Assembly (NCBI RefSeq): GCF_000283155.1
Contig: NW_004454178.1
Span: 29,142,672 to 29,206,671 of the forward strand
Reading direction: 5' to 3'
DNA: 64,000 nucleotides
Origin: Ceratotherium simum simum
Lineage: Eukaryota > Chordata > Mammalia > Perissodactyla > Rhinocerotidae
In this document: positions 48,501 to 59,642 of the stretch, piece after piece
Position numbering within the stretch: the stretch's first letter is position 1
Layout: each line of letters starts with the position of its first letter
Made by a program: the position numbers and the translations under genes
The notes under the pieces: generated by a model
What the model saw: the letters and a program-made list of their open reading frames with translations, nothing else
Told to the model about the DNA's origin: nothing
Databases searched by the model: none

Positions 48501-50226
48501 CATTGAACAATTCTCAGATCAGGATGTGGCCTCAGGTTCAGACCCTCTCAGGACAGTAGGTCTGACACCCTTTGTTGGACGAACTGTCCCCTAGCCACGT
48601 TCAGCTGGACGCAGGGCCCAGCCTGATATGAAAGCACAAGTAAGTCCAGAGAGAAGCACATGTCTTGTGTCTTGAACATTGTGGATATGCTTTTGGCCTG
48701 TGGACTGGAATCCAATACAAGAAGACCCGTGACACATTTGAGATTCCTGTGTCGGTCAAAGTGTTTAGCCCGAACTAAGAGCAGCTAAGAGAACATTAAA
48801 GAATGCCTCTCAGTGTTTTTCAGGTTCTGGGGAGCAGGACATAACCAGGCTGTCAGATGGGACTCAGGTCAAGCTCTAGGAGGAGGGTAAACCACGCATG
48901 ACCGGCCCTCACAGGGAGTGGAGCACACACTGCATGGTCTTAGTCCTTGATTGGGTTAAGAGGGCAGGAAAGTGGGCTCTCCCACCAGCTGCCGCCTGAG
49001 CAGAGGTTCGCTAGGAATCACTGTCACTGAATCATCAGAGTGCAAGAAGGACGGTGTCTGAGGGTGTGATGGCGTCCGCAGGTGTAGCCTGACCACCTGG
49101 GTCTTTGTTGTCCTTGGCTATTGTCACCTCTGTGAACCTGGGTCTGCACTGCTGTTTTTGTTTCCTGTGGTGGAAACTGAACAGAGAAGGCAATGAAACC
49201 TGCAAACCACTGTGTCAGGAAGACAGAGCGACTCAACACCCCCTCCCCACCCCGCCCTCCCTGGGTCTGTTCTCAAAGGATGGTGGCTGGTCCCACTCTG
49301 TCCCAGCTCACGTTTTCACTCCAGTCCATCAGATACTAAGATCTCTTTCTTCTCAGTCACTTCCAGCAGAGTCTGGGGGAGGGAATAGAGTCCCCTTCCA
49401 GGCTTGAAGCACCTTCTGGGGAATGCCCACTCTTCCTGTGGGAGCCCTGTTTCTGAGTTGTCTTCCTCTGTCTGGATTGACTTTCATTTGTCTTGTTATG
49501 TCCAGTAGCTTCCAAAGGAAGGATGAACGGCAAGTCAATTTTCAGTGCCCACATGTGTCTACACATGTCCTTACTCCTTGAGACGTGGCCTCCAAGTTTT
49601 CTGGTTCTTCTCCCACTGAGGGGGGACCTGTGAACCTGTGCAGACTGGAGACCGGGCTTCCCCCGCAGACCGCCTCATGAGGAGGTGCTGCTGGTGACTG
49701 ACGCCCCCTCACAAGCAGGTCTGCCCGCCCCTGCCCGGTCCTTGGGGCCACACGTGAGGGCTCCCCTTTGCAGTCCCAGCCCAGGAGCCAGACCTGGGAG
49801 TCAGGAAGCCCATGGGTCGGACCCCCAGCCTCTGAGTGGTCTCAGTGGAGGCTGGGGGCAGGCGTGCCCACTTCACGCCCACAGGGCGTGTGAGGTCCGT
49901 ACAGAGGTGTGGTTCCATCCTGGGTTCAGGGTGGTTTGTCACATTGAGAAGGAACTGGAGCACCCCCACGCCTGGCTGAAGCTTTCCTTGGGTGTAGGAC
50001 TCACGGTTGGAAACTGTCCCCCGGTCTTTGAAGGCATTTCCTTCCAATGTTGCTTTGGAGAAATTTGCTCCTTCATGTGACTTTTGTCCCCTCCAAATGC
50101 CTACAGGATTTTCTCTTTGCCCTGAGCTTTGCCATTTGTCATAATCTACTTTGGAATGGGTATTCTTTCACTTAATACAGTAAAAATATTTAATTTTTAT
50201 TTCTTCATTTCCTCAAGCTCTCCTAC
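45580..50226. other. Unassigned intergenic DNA
   Basis: The longest stretch without a recognised repeat. Open frames include 212 codons (46200-46838, plus), 136 codons (46117-46527, minus), 131 codons (49685-50080, plus) and 112 codons (49709-50047, minus). They overlap on both strands with no known domains, and none shows clear splice-framed exon structure. If a host exon exists in this window, this is one of the likelier places, but I cannot support one. Confidence 0.4.
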
Positions 50227-50241
50227 GGTTCCTGTTTCTTT

Positions 50242-50486
50242 TTTTTTTTTTTTCGTGAGGAAGATCAGCCCTGTGCTAACATCTACCAATCCTCCTCTTT
50301 TTTTGCTGAGGAAGATTGGCCCTGGGCTACATCCATGTCCCTCTTCCTCCACTTTATATGGGAGGCCGCCACAGCATGACCTGCCAAGCAGTGCATCGGT
50401 GCGTGCCTGGGATCCGAACCGATGAACTCCGGGCCGTCCCAGTGGAGCGCGCGCACTTAACCACTTGCGCCACCAGGCCGGCACCT
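50242..50486 (-). mobile_element. ERE SINE, antisense, with clear TSD
   Basis: Starts with a poly-T tail. It contains GCTGAGGAAGATTGGCCCTG and CTTTATATGGGAGGCCGCCA and ends with CCACCAGGCCGGCACC-type head sequence. A perfect 15-bp target duplication GGTTCCTGTTTCTTT flanks it (50227-50241 and 50487-50501). The ERE is full-length and rather young. Confidence 0.93.
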
Positions 50487-50770
50487 GGTTCCTGTTTCTT
50501 TATGTTCCAAACCTCTGTTGCATATTTTACTACGTTATTATCTTAACTTCCCAGGCCCATTTATTTCTCATATTTTCATCTTTTAGGACCTGTCCTTTTC
50601 CGTAGAAATAAGGTATTGTGTTATCCCTCTAAAGACATTAATTGTGATCTGGGTGATTGGGAACTGTCCCAGTTCCTTGAAGTGGCTTCTTTCTTCTGGT
50701 ACATCTTTTTCTGAACTCTGTCTTTGTTGAGAGTGGTTTCTGCACACTGCTGATGACCTTGGGGCCTGGC

Positions 50771-50853
50771 TTCTACCTCAGGCCACGGATTCTACCTCAG
50801 GCCACGGGTTCTACCTCAGGCCACGGATCCTACCTCAGGCTGTGGATCCTACC
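50771..50853 (+). repeat. 19-bp tandem repeat
   Basis: Unit TTCTACCTCAGGCCACGGA, with starts at 50771, 50790, 50809 and 50828 and a partial one at 50847. Confidence 0.9.
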
Positions 50854-51430
50854 AAGGACAAGCTGCTGGGATTCTGAGTACTCTGCACTGGGGTGGTGAT
50901 TCACAAGGGGGCAGGCCTCTGACAGGCTGACCTAAGGGGACCAGCCCTTTGGTGTGGGCCCTGAATGTCCACATCTGATGAGTTTGCTGCCTCTTAGGCT
51001 GGTCCTATCCCTCTGGGAGAGGTTTCCTTCCTAGAGGACAGACCAGCCCCTGACATCCTGGGACTGAGCTTGGGTCAGGGGTGAGGCCCTGCTGTCCCTG
51101 TGGTGGCCCTAGTTACCCCATTGCCTGAGCCTCTCACTTCTGACCCAGAGCTGCAGTCGCTTCTCCATGGAGCTGACGTCTGTGTCCTCCCTGAGAGAGG
51201 GGTGGGCGCTGCTGGGGCCTTGTGGGAAGGAGAGAAATCTTGGATTCTGATGCCCGTGAAAAGGCTAAGGATTCAGCACCTGTGTCCCCACCAGTGCCAG
51301 GGCTCTCAGGCCTTCCTATGCTCTCTGGGAAGACTTCCTGCTCTGGTGCAGCAGTCAGCCACCAGCTTGCCACTGGCCCTAGCCCTCCCTCCTCTTTTCT
51401 TTTAGTCCTCTTGGAACTGGGCCCTTTTTT
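50854..51430. other. Unassigned DNA
   Basis: GC-richer sequence. A 101-codon frame (51100-51405) has no known domain. Confidence 0.4.
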
Positions 51431-52090
51431 GTCTCTTATTATTATTATTATTGAGATATAATTGACATGTGACTTTGTGTAAGGCGTACGATGTGTTGAT
51501 TTGATGCACGTATATATTGCAGTATGAACACCACAGTAGCAAGTGTTACCTAACACCTCCATCATAGCACATAATTATCATCTCTTTTTTGTGGTGAGAA
51601 CATTTAAGATTTGCTCGCTTAGCAGCTTTCAAGTATATAATGCAATGTTGTTGACTATATATCATCACCATGCTGTACAATAGATGCCCAGAGCTTGTTA
51701 ATCTTTTACCTGAAAGTTTGTACCCTTGACCAGCATCTCCCCATTCCCCCCGCTGCCCCTGGCAGGCACCATTCTACTTTATGCTTCTATGAGTTCCACT
51801 TTTTTAGATTCCACATAAGTGAGATCATGCAGTATATTTGTCTTTCTCTTTCTGATGTACTTCACTTAGTGTAATGCCCTCAAGGTCCATCCAAATTGTC
51901 TCAAATGACGAGATTTCCTTCTTTTCTATGGCTGAATAATATTCTGTGGTATATATACACCACACCTTCTTTATCCATTCCTCTGTCCTTGGGCACTTAG
52001 GTTGTTTCCATGTCTTGACTATGGTGAATAATGCTGCAATGATCGAGGGAGAGCAGGTGTCTCTCATTCTGATTTCTCTGGATATGTACT
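51431..52090 (-). mobile_element. LINE-1 3' end, antisense
   Basis: The plus strand reads as the reverse complement of an L1 3' UTR (ATTGAGATATAATTGACATG at 51451; ATGCTGTACAATAGATGCCC at 51670) and the end of ORF2. The minus frame 51825-52067 encodes the L1 ORF2 C-terminus (see separate entry). Confidence 0.92.
51825..52067 (-). pseudogene. L1 ORF2p C-terminal remnant
   Basis: An 80-codon minus-strand frame with the L1 ORF2p C-terminal signature: IAALFTIVKTWKQPKCP, then EWIKKVWCIYTTEYYSAIEK. In the intact protein this lies beyond the reverse transcriptase, near the cysteine-rich end. The endonuclease and RT domains are missing, so it is a 5'-truncated, inactive copy. Confidence 0.9.
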
Positions 52091-53285
52091 CAGAATTGGG
52101 ATTACTGGACCTTTGTTCTTAACTCTCACTGTTGTGGATGAGGGAGCAGATGAAGCCGTGTGGTCAACTAGCATAACTAACTGGCAGAATCTTCACGTTT
52201 AGTTTCTCTTTGTTATGCTTACTCGTTTATTTCTCCTTTTATGCTTTTTACTGAATTGATCAAGTTTTCAGTGTATTTTCATTTCCCTTTTAGTAGGTTA
52301 TAAACATATAATGATTATTACAAACAATGTTGTGTTAGCCTCCTACCTGGGCATCTTGGTGTCTGCATGAGCATTTCCTTAGAATAACTACTAAGAAGTG
52401 ATGGCTTACATAGAATGCACATTCCTCTTTTTATTAGATACCATCAAAAATCCTGAGAAAAGGCTGTAACAATTTATACAATACAATATCTGGGAAGAAA
52501 ACACTATCTTTTCAATAAATACTGCATTAATTAACACTAATTGCTGTAACAAAGCCCTAAATTTCAGTAGCTTAGCGTAATAAGAAGGTATTTTTTTCTT
52601 GCAGTAACTGGATCCCATGGGGATATATGGATAGGGGAGACTGGGGCCCAGGCTCACTTGTCTTCCATCTCTGCCCCCTGGGAGCAAGTGGAGAGAGAAG
52701 GAGATCGGGGAGAAGAACCCATCTCAGGGGGGATCATCCACTCAGAGACCACAGGTACCAACAGGTTGAGGCTACACCTGACCCAGGGCTGGGAACTCGG
52801 CCTCTGCCTGGGACCCTGTGGGGGAGGACGCACGAGTGCTTCTGTCACTGTCGGTCTCTGCTGCCACATGCCGAGCTTGTGTTTCTCTCAAGACTGAGCA
52901 TCAGGGAATCCTACCTCATACGTGCTCCCGGGCTGAGGGAACACTCGCTCGTGGCCCAGTTCCTGCTGTGCACTCATGATGGCCAACTTCCCCTGGACCC
53001 ACAGCTCTCTTCACAGTCGGCTGTGCCCTCAGTTCCTTCCTCTCCCAGCTTCTCTGTCCTCCTGCCCTTGTCTCCCCATGCCAGAACTAGAGTCCACCCC
53101 CACATTGGTATAAATCCCCCACGGTGTGCAGGGCGTGTCTCTCCACACCCATCGTTGACCCATCACACAATCCCAAGTGGGTCACATTTGGGTGAATGTT
53201 CCATGTACAACCTGCAGGTCAAGTCCAAAGACTGTAAACCTTTACCTTCCCTCGTGACTTTTGTCTGCTCTCTCTACCAGTAACT
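52091..53285. other. Unassigned DNA with a 218-codon open frame
   Basis: 52200-52600 is AT-rich. 52500-52620 resembles an old interspersed repeat I cannot name. The plus frame 52627-53283 (218 codons) is the longest gap-free frame in the window. It is S/P/L/R-rich, overlaps frames on the other strand, and has no domain, signal peptide or membrane segment that I recognise. I treat it as chance or repeat-derived. Confidence 0.35.
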
Positions 53286-53289
53286 AAAA

Positions 53290-53680
53290 GTTTATTAAAT
53301 TCACTGTGACTCTAGATATGTCTTTTTCTCCTTTTAGTTTTGTCAATTTCCTTGACATATTTTGAGGTAATGATATTAGGTGTACATAATTGAGAAGTAA
53401 ACTATCTTCCTGGTGAATTAAATGTCTTAGCATTACAAATTATTACTCTTTATGCCTAATAATTTGTTTTCTTTAAAATCTGTTCAGACTAATAACAAGA
53501 GTTGTTCTGTCTCGTGTTTACACGGAGTGTCTTGCATTCTTCCTTTTTCTCTTAACTTGCTGTACTTCACATTTACAGCGTGTCTCCTGTAAGCCATACA
53601 CAGTTGAGTTTTGTATTTTTATTCAGTCTGACAAGCTTTGTCTTAGTTTTTCTCTGATATACCACTTGTTGGTATCACCC
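53290..53680 (-). mobile_element. LINE-1 ORF2 fragment, antisense
   Basis: The pattern of an antisense L1 stretch is visible: GTGTACATAATTGAGAAG, CTTCCTGGTGAATTAAATGT, ATTACTCTTTATGCC, and GTCTCCTGTAAGCC...TATTCAGTCTGACAAGC. No frame is intact. Confidence 0.65.
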
Positions 53681-53892
53681 AAAATCTGTGTCTAGTCATT
53701 CTCCTGAAATCACACAGAATAAATCACACAGATCCCCAGAGATTCCTGAGATGCCACCGTGTATGTTGAGGAGAAAACCCATTTGACCTTGCACTTTGGT
53801 TTTCTTTAAAAGGGCTGAGCTGCGTATGAGAGTGCTAGATGTTGGTGCAGCTGAGAAAGAAGTGAATGAAAATCACCTATTCATTCCATGTC

Positions 53893-54045
53893 ACTGCCTC
53901 CTTCACTCCTTCATCTCCCTCCCGCCCCTCCCTGTTCATTCCTGCATCTCCCACCCTCCTTCCCTCCTTCGTCTCCCTCCCGCCCCTCCCTGTTCATTCC
54001 TGCATCTCCCACCCTCCTTCACTCCTTCATCTCCCTCCTGACCCC
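53893..54045 (+). repeat. 58-bp minisatellite
   Basis: About 2.6 copies of a 58-bp pyrimidine-rich unit (ATCTCCCTCCCGCCCCTCCC core). Equivalent points are at 53912, 53970 and 54028. It creates S/P-rich frames. Confidence 0.9.
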
Positions 54046-54778
54046 CCTCCTTCAGTGCTTCCCTCAGCTGCAGCCTCTTCCCGTGGTTTTCTTCCAAACG
54101 CTTCTCTAGCTCAGCTCCCTTCCTTTCATGAGACCATTTTCCATCTGGAACAAGATTCTTCCATGTTCCCAGCTTCTTTCTGCACCTCCAATGGGCAGGC
54201 CAGGGTGCTTTCCTTTGATTTTTGGTTGATCTACAGAAATCAAGAAAAAGGGCTGAGCAGCCAGTCCAGTGTGGTAGATCTTTGATTTTCGTTTTCTCTG
54301 TCATTTGGGGCTTTGTCTGTGTTTGCATGTCTCCAGGTTTTCCTTTCTTCCTGTCTGCACCATCTCCCACCTGGCTGAAGGCTCTGAGAGCTGATGGAAG
54401 CATCGCCCTGTGCTGGTTTGCACGAAGAAGACCATGAAAGGAGCTGCCGCACAGATCTCTACCTCATTTTGCCCACTCGGTCACTTTCCTCTCATGAGGA
54501 CAGACTCATGCCTGCCTGCCGGGCGCCCGTGCTGTCTCTCCAAGGCAGCGTGGGGACCTGGGACTCAGACATTCACATTTAGTCCACTGCTGGTGTACGT
54601 CTGCTGGCTCACCTCGGTTCAGACAGATCATGCCACCTGGTCTCACCTTCATGCACACGGGCTCCTTTCATTTCTCCTCTCTTGTTCCTTCTGCCTGACT
54701 TATTATTATTGTTGTCATCATTATCTAAGTGTTTCCCTTAATAGCATGTTTCACTAATCAATTACTGGTTGCTCCAGA
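54046..54778. other. Unassigned DNA
   Basis: No gene or named repeat recognised. Frames up to 155 codons (53936-54403, minus) overlap the minisatellite and lack domains. Confidence 0.4.
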
Positions 54779-54779
54779 G

Positions 54780-54967
54780 CTGCGGTTCCCAACCTTCAAA
54801 GTGCTGAAGCACCCCCTGGGGAGGGTGAAAACACAATGCTGGGCCCCCACCTGGAATTTCTGGTTCAGGATGTGGGTCTGGAAGGGACAATCGGATTCTG
54901 TATTTAAAACAAGAGTCCAGGTGATCCTGATGCAACTGGTCCAGGGGCCACACTTTGAAAACCACTG
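54780..54967 (+). repeat. MER5A-type hAT DNA-transposon remnant
   Basis: The left end GCGGTTCCCAACC and right end TTTGAAAACCACTG are the degenerate inverted ends of MER5A (hAT-Charlie). The interior has CCCCCTGGGGAGG, GGGCCCCCACC and CAGGTGATCCTGATGCAACT. It is non-autonomous and has no coding capacity. Confidence 0.85.
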
Positions 54968-54982
54968 CCCTGGATGTCACAG

Positions 54983-55042
54983 CATAATTTAATTAATTAA
55001 TTAATCAATTGTATTGTTAATAGTTAAATTATTATTATTAAA
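54983..55042 (+). repeat. AT-rich simple repeat
   Basis: TTAATTAATTAATTAATC followed by ATTATTATTA; a short (TTAA)n/(ATT)n tract. Confidence 0.85.
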
Positions 55043-55179
55043 TCTGTGATTTATTTGTTAAAGCCTAATTACATTAGTTCTTTTACCTCTTCCTGGACAA
55101 TGCAAGGAAGGACCTTAGAATACTTTATATAATAAGATGTAATTATCATTATCTCTTATAGTCAATATATCAATTTTTC

Positions 55180-56560
55180 ATTTAGATTTGCCTGTATATT
55201 AACATTTTTTCTTGATTTACTCTCTTGTTGCCTCCTCCATGTACAAGCTTCCATCTGGGATATTTCTCTTTGTGCCCAAAGAATGAGTTTTAAAATTGTC
55301 TTGTGAAATTATGGCTCAGCTGGTGAAGAATTCCCGGTATTATTACATTTTTGTTTGACAACATCCTTATTTCACTTTCATTAAGGAGGAGCATGTTCAC
55401 TGGGTGTGGATTCTAGACAGACCAATAGGATCTTGAGAACTTGGAAGAAAGCATTCCTTTGTCTTCTGGTCTCTGTTGTCTTCTGTGAGAAGGAAGCTGT
55501 GAGTTATATTGCTGATTGGTTGAAAGCAAGATTCTCCCCAATCTGGATGTTCAAAGATTTTTCTCTTCTTTTTGGATTTCAGCAGTTGTAAGATGATGCA
55601 TCTTAGTTTGGTTTTCTTTGCACTTATTATGCTTTGGTTTCTAGTGTGTCTGGATACCTTTTATTTGTTTGAGAAAATTCTCAGCCATTATGTCCTCAGA
55701 GTTCTCTCCTACCCTCTGCTCTCCACTGGGCATCCAGTTATACATGTGATGGACTTGTCTCCACACCCCCTATGTCATTTATGCTTTTTTTCTCTATTTT
55801 CTTTGCTCAATCTGAATATTTTCTTTTAATCTACATTCTGGTTCACCAATCCTTTCTTCATCTGTGTCTAATCATCTGTTAACAAACTCATTAAGTTTTC
55901 AATTTCAGTTATTCTATTTTTTCATTGTTACATTTCAATTTTTGATGCTTTCTGGTACCCAGCTGCAATCCTCAGCCTTGTCTTCTGTCTCTTTGAATAT
56001 ATTAAGTACGATTATTTGGAAGTCTATGTGTGCTAACTCCACTATTTGGATGCCTTGTGAGTATATTTCTATTATCTTTCATTTCTCTTTTTAATAATGT
56101 TGCCTTGCTTCTGTACAGTTATTCCAGATATAATTGTAGAGACCATCTGATTCCTAGAATGAGCTTTTATTTCTCCAGAGAGGACTCCATTTGACCCTGG
56201 CAAGTAATAAGGGGCACTAGAATGCTAAAATGCTATGAAAGAATAAAAAGAATAGAAATAAACCACAGCCAGATCAACCCTTAAAAGAGATGATGTGTTT
56301 CTGGTTCCTCCTTATTTGTGGGGTCCATCAGGCCTGGAACTCCATTCCCACTGGTCCCTGAGCTCCTCAGTCCCCTGCCACCTTATCTGGAGTCACCAGA
56401 CCCCCTACTTGGGGATGCTGTCACGCTTGCGGGGCCCCCTGATTTCCTCCTTCTCCTGGATCTTGGCCCTATGGTTTTTCACAGGCTCGTTAGCTCTCAG
56501 ATGTCTTCAAATAGATGTGAAATCCTCCCCATTGTGTGGTTGGTCTGAACTATCTGCTTA
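55180..56560 (-). mobile_element. Ancient LINE-1/HAL1-type, antisense 5' region
   Basis: T-rich DNA resembling the antisense of the 5' half of old L1/HAL1-like elements. One example is the 55850-56090 stretch with TTCAATTTCAGTTATTC and CTTTGAATATATTAAG, similar in style to 22300-22650. No frame survives. Family and edges are approximate. Confidence 0.55.
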
Positions 56561-56591
56561 ACCTATTCCAGATACAGGTCAATTATCTTTT

Positions 56592-56775
56592 TTTTTTTTT
56601 TTTGAGGGAGATTTGCCTTGAGCTTACATCCATTGCCAATCTTCCTCTATTTTGTATGTGAGCTGCCATCACAGCATTGCCACTGACAGATGAGTGGTAT
56701 AAGTATACACCCAGGAACTGAACCTGGGCCACTGAAGCAGAGTGTACTGAACTTAACTACTAGGCCACCAGGGCT
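56592..56775 (-). mobile_element. ERE-type SINE, antisense, diverged
   Basis: Poly-T tail, GCCTTGAGCTTACATCCATT, and an end in GGCCACCAGGGC. It has a 13-bp perfect target duplication TCAATTATCTTTT (56579-56591 and 56776-56788). Like the copy at 18627, it is an older ERE form. Confidence 0.9.
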
Positions 56776-56827
56776 TCAATTATCTTTTTAAACAGAGAAT
56801 TCCCTTAGAATGATTATTTTTATGTGG

Positions 56828-57213
56828 TGCTATGGACTGAATTATATACCCACAAAATTCATATGTTGAAGCCCTAACCCGCAATGTGAGTGCATTCAGA
56901 GATGGGGTCTTTAGGAAGGTAATAAGTGATGTCATAATGGTGGGACCCTGATCCAATAGGACTTGTATCCTCGTAAGAAGAAGAACAGACCCCAGAGCTC
57001 CTTCTCTTTGCTCACACACCAAGGAAAGGCTGTGTGAGAACACAGGGAGAAGGCGGATGTCTACAAGCCAGGAAGCAGTCCTCACCAGAAACCAAATTTG
57101 CCAATCCCTTGATCGTGGACTTCCAACCTCCAGAGCTCTGAGAAATAATTTTCTGTTGCTTAGACCCCTCAGTCTGTGGTATTTTGTTATGGCAGCCTGA
57201 GCAGACTAAGACA
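56828..57213 (+). repeat. Complete MST/MLT1-type solo LTR (ERVL-MaLR)
   Basis: A 386-bp LTR starting TGCTATGGACTGAATTATAT and ending ACTAAGACA. Its blocks are ATTCATATGTTGAAGCCCTA, GACCCCAGAGAGC-like, GAGAAATAATTTTCTGTTGC and GCAGCCTGAGCAGACTAAG. A perfect 5-bp target duplication TGTGG flanks it (56823-56827 and 57214-57218), as expected for ERVL-type elements. Confidence 0.9.
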
Positions 57214-57218
57214 TGTGG

Positions 57219-58040
57219 TGCTACTATTTTTATTATTCAAAATACAAGATACATAACACACGTTATGTAATACGTTTCAAGCCATGTTAACTTGTATATA
57301 AAACTATATTTTTCAAATACGTGGTCTGGTGTTTGTATGGGAGGTTGGAAATCCCAGAGGAGTATCACATATAAATTATCCATAAATCTACCAGGTGTTA
57401 TAATAACTCCCCATTCAGAGGAAGACTCAGCATGTAGTCCACCCACTGTGCATCTTGGAGAGAGAGAGAAGGAGGCACCACTAGCACAGTGTTTGATTTA
57501 GAAGGTTGGCAAATGCAGGACTATAAAGAAAGGCTGACCACAGCTTCCACTATTCTTATAAGAAGACCCTGAACCTTATCACTTTGCTCAATTTCAGAGC
57601 AACCAGAGAAGTTCCATCAGTACTTCCTGTGTCACTTTCACTGCTTCTCTTAGATCTTCCTGCTTCTAAGTATATCGGTGACCACAGGACTCCAAGTCTT
57701 TGTTACAGTAACATGTCCACTGGAACATCAACCCCCAGTCCCCCACTGTGGACTCACACTCTGCTTGTAAGTTACCTTCACCAGACATGTGTCTGCTCTC
57801 TGTGTGTGGCTGACAGAACGTGGTGACAAAGTCCACCAGTAGATCATATGTATGCAATACAAACTACAATTATTTTTTTAAATTTTCAAAATTTATATTC
57901 CTGGAAGTTAATAAGCAGTTTGTATGATTGTAGATATTACCTCTCCCAAGGCTATAAATTCCATCTAAGTTAGATTCAGTCAGAGATGTAATCATTTCCT
58001 ACAACTGCTAAGAACACTCAAAAGTCCTCTGAGGTGTAGT
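57219..58040. other. Unassigned DNA
   Basis: No gene or named repeat. Short frames (up to 80 codons) without known domains. Confidence 0.45.
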
Positions 58041-58043
58041 GAC

Positions 58044-59112
58044 TGTTATGGGTCAAATTGTGTCCCCCAAAAGGTTATGTTGAAATTGTCAGGGAAGAGG
58101 GAGAATCCCCTTCCACCCTTTCCCTCAAGGTTCTTATTGCTGACCAAATAATTAAAAAGACAGTTTAGCAGGAGAAAATAATACCAAGTTTAATAACATG
58201 TATACATAGGAGAAACCAGCAAAACTAAGTTTCTTAACACAATGGCGGTGATTCTCATCTTAAATACTATCTTCAGCTAAAGACAAAGGAGGATGTTGGT
58301 GGGGGGTGGTGGTTTGGGATTTCAGAGGGGGAGAAGATAATTCACATGAAGAGAGACATGTAAATGTTTGTCAGACAATGCTTTCTAGGGCCACCCGTAG
58401 AGAATGTGGCCAGAGAGACAGAAATCACAGTAATCAAGAGTATGTAGATTTAAGTCCTCTTCTTCCGTCCTGATAAGAGTTTCTAGAGACAAAGCCATCC
58501 ACCCCCCTTCCCCAAGACAGAGAGAGATACCTTTACAAACATAAATATTTGGTAAACAGAACTTTGAAAAGAATGGGCTTAGTGAGAACCCTGCCAGTCT
58601 GTCACTTTTAGGCATAAGTTTGGGGGAATGTTAAAGTTCCTTTCAGAGAAAATAATCAAGGTAAAGAGATATATTTCAGGGTGGTCAACTTTGATCTCCC
58701 ACAAAGTCCTAACACCTGGTACCTATGAGCATGACCTTATTTGGATATAGGGTCTTTGCAGATGTAATCAACTTAAGATGAGGTCATTAGGGTGGATCCT
58801 GGTCAATATGACTGGTGTCCTTATAGGCAGAAGAGATTAGGACACAGACACGCAGAGGGACGACTGTGTTGTGAGGGAGGCAGAGATCCGAGCAATGCAT
58901 CCGCATGTCAGGGAACTCCAAAGATTGTGGGCAACTGTCAGGAGCTGGGAGAGGAGGAAAGGATCCTCTCCTACAGCCTTCAGAGGGAACATGGCCCTGC
59001 CAACACCTTGACTTCAGACTCCTGGCCTCCAGACCTAGGAGAGAATAAATCTCTGTTGTTTTAAGTCACTGGGTTGTGGTACTTTATTATGATAGCTCCA
59101 AGAAACTAACAC
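58044..59112 (+). repeat. MLT1-type LTR interrupted by LTR-C
   Basis: Left part 58044-58086 (TGTTATGGGTCAAATTGTGT...) and right part 58704-59112 (AAGTCCTAACACCTGGTACC ... GTGGTACTTTATTATG ... AACACA) together give a near-complete MLT1 LTR. An LTR-C solo LTR lies between them. The interruption orders the events: MLT1 first, LTR-C later. Confidence 0.88.
58087..58703 (+). repeat. Solo LTR, family LTR-C, copy 3
   Basis: Starts TGTCAGGGAAGAGG and ends TTGATCTCCCACA, matching the termini of the 14310-14969 copy. The flanks AAAT (58083-58086) and AAGT (58704-58707) look like a 4-bp target duplication with one change. It is inserted in the MLT1 LTR. A minus frame inside is spurious. Confidence 0.88.
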
Positions 59113-59642
59113 AGTGACCCAAAAGATTAAAGTCACATCTCCAATGTTCTAAGAAAATATTTAATGTTTAGTCTACTTAGTAGGATGCAACTATGGGTCA
59201 TAATCCCAAGAAACTAATAAAACTGAATCAAACCCAAAAGTATTCTTTGGCCTGCATTAAGGAGACACAGCTTAAAAACATAAAGTGTATATTCCTCAGT
59301 ATTAGCAAAGAGATACTAGGGCCCCATCTTGTGCAAAACATTATATTTCACACTGCAACTAATGGGAAGAAAATGGAGACCATGTCTTAGTTGTCATTTG
59401 AGTCCGGGTGCACATAAATGAGACGCCAAACATTTGACAATTTCTCCAAAGAGAAGGATGTGTATTATTTGACTTAAAGGAGGAAGGAGGTGATATTAGG
59501 ATTATGGGTGAGGACCGGCTAGAAACCTATGCACAGGTTGGCCTGCAAGGTAAATCCTGCCCATTGTAGTTAGAGATGAGGCGACTCAGGGCAGAGGTTG
59601 TAGCTGGAAAAACCTGGGACCCTGTCAATGTAGCCAAATCAA
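59113..59642. other. Unassigned DNA
   Basis: No gene or firmly named repeat. 59190-59400 is A-rich and may be an old repeat fragment. Confidence 0.4.

Noticed and set aside
52627..53283. 218-codon plus-strand open frame
   Set aside because: Biased composition (S, P, L, R), overlapping frames on the other strand, no recognisable domain and no exon boundaries. It is best read as chance.
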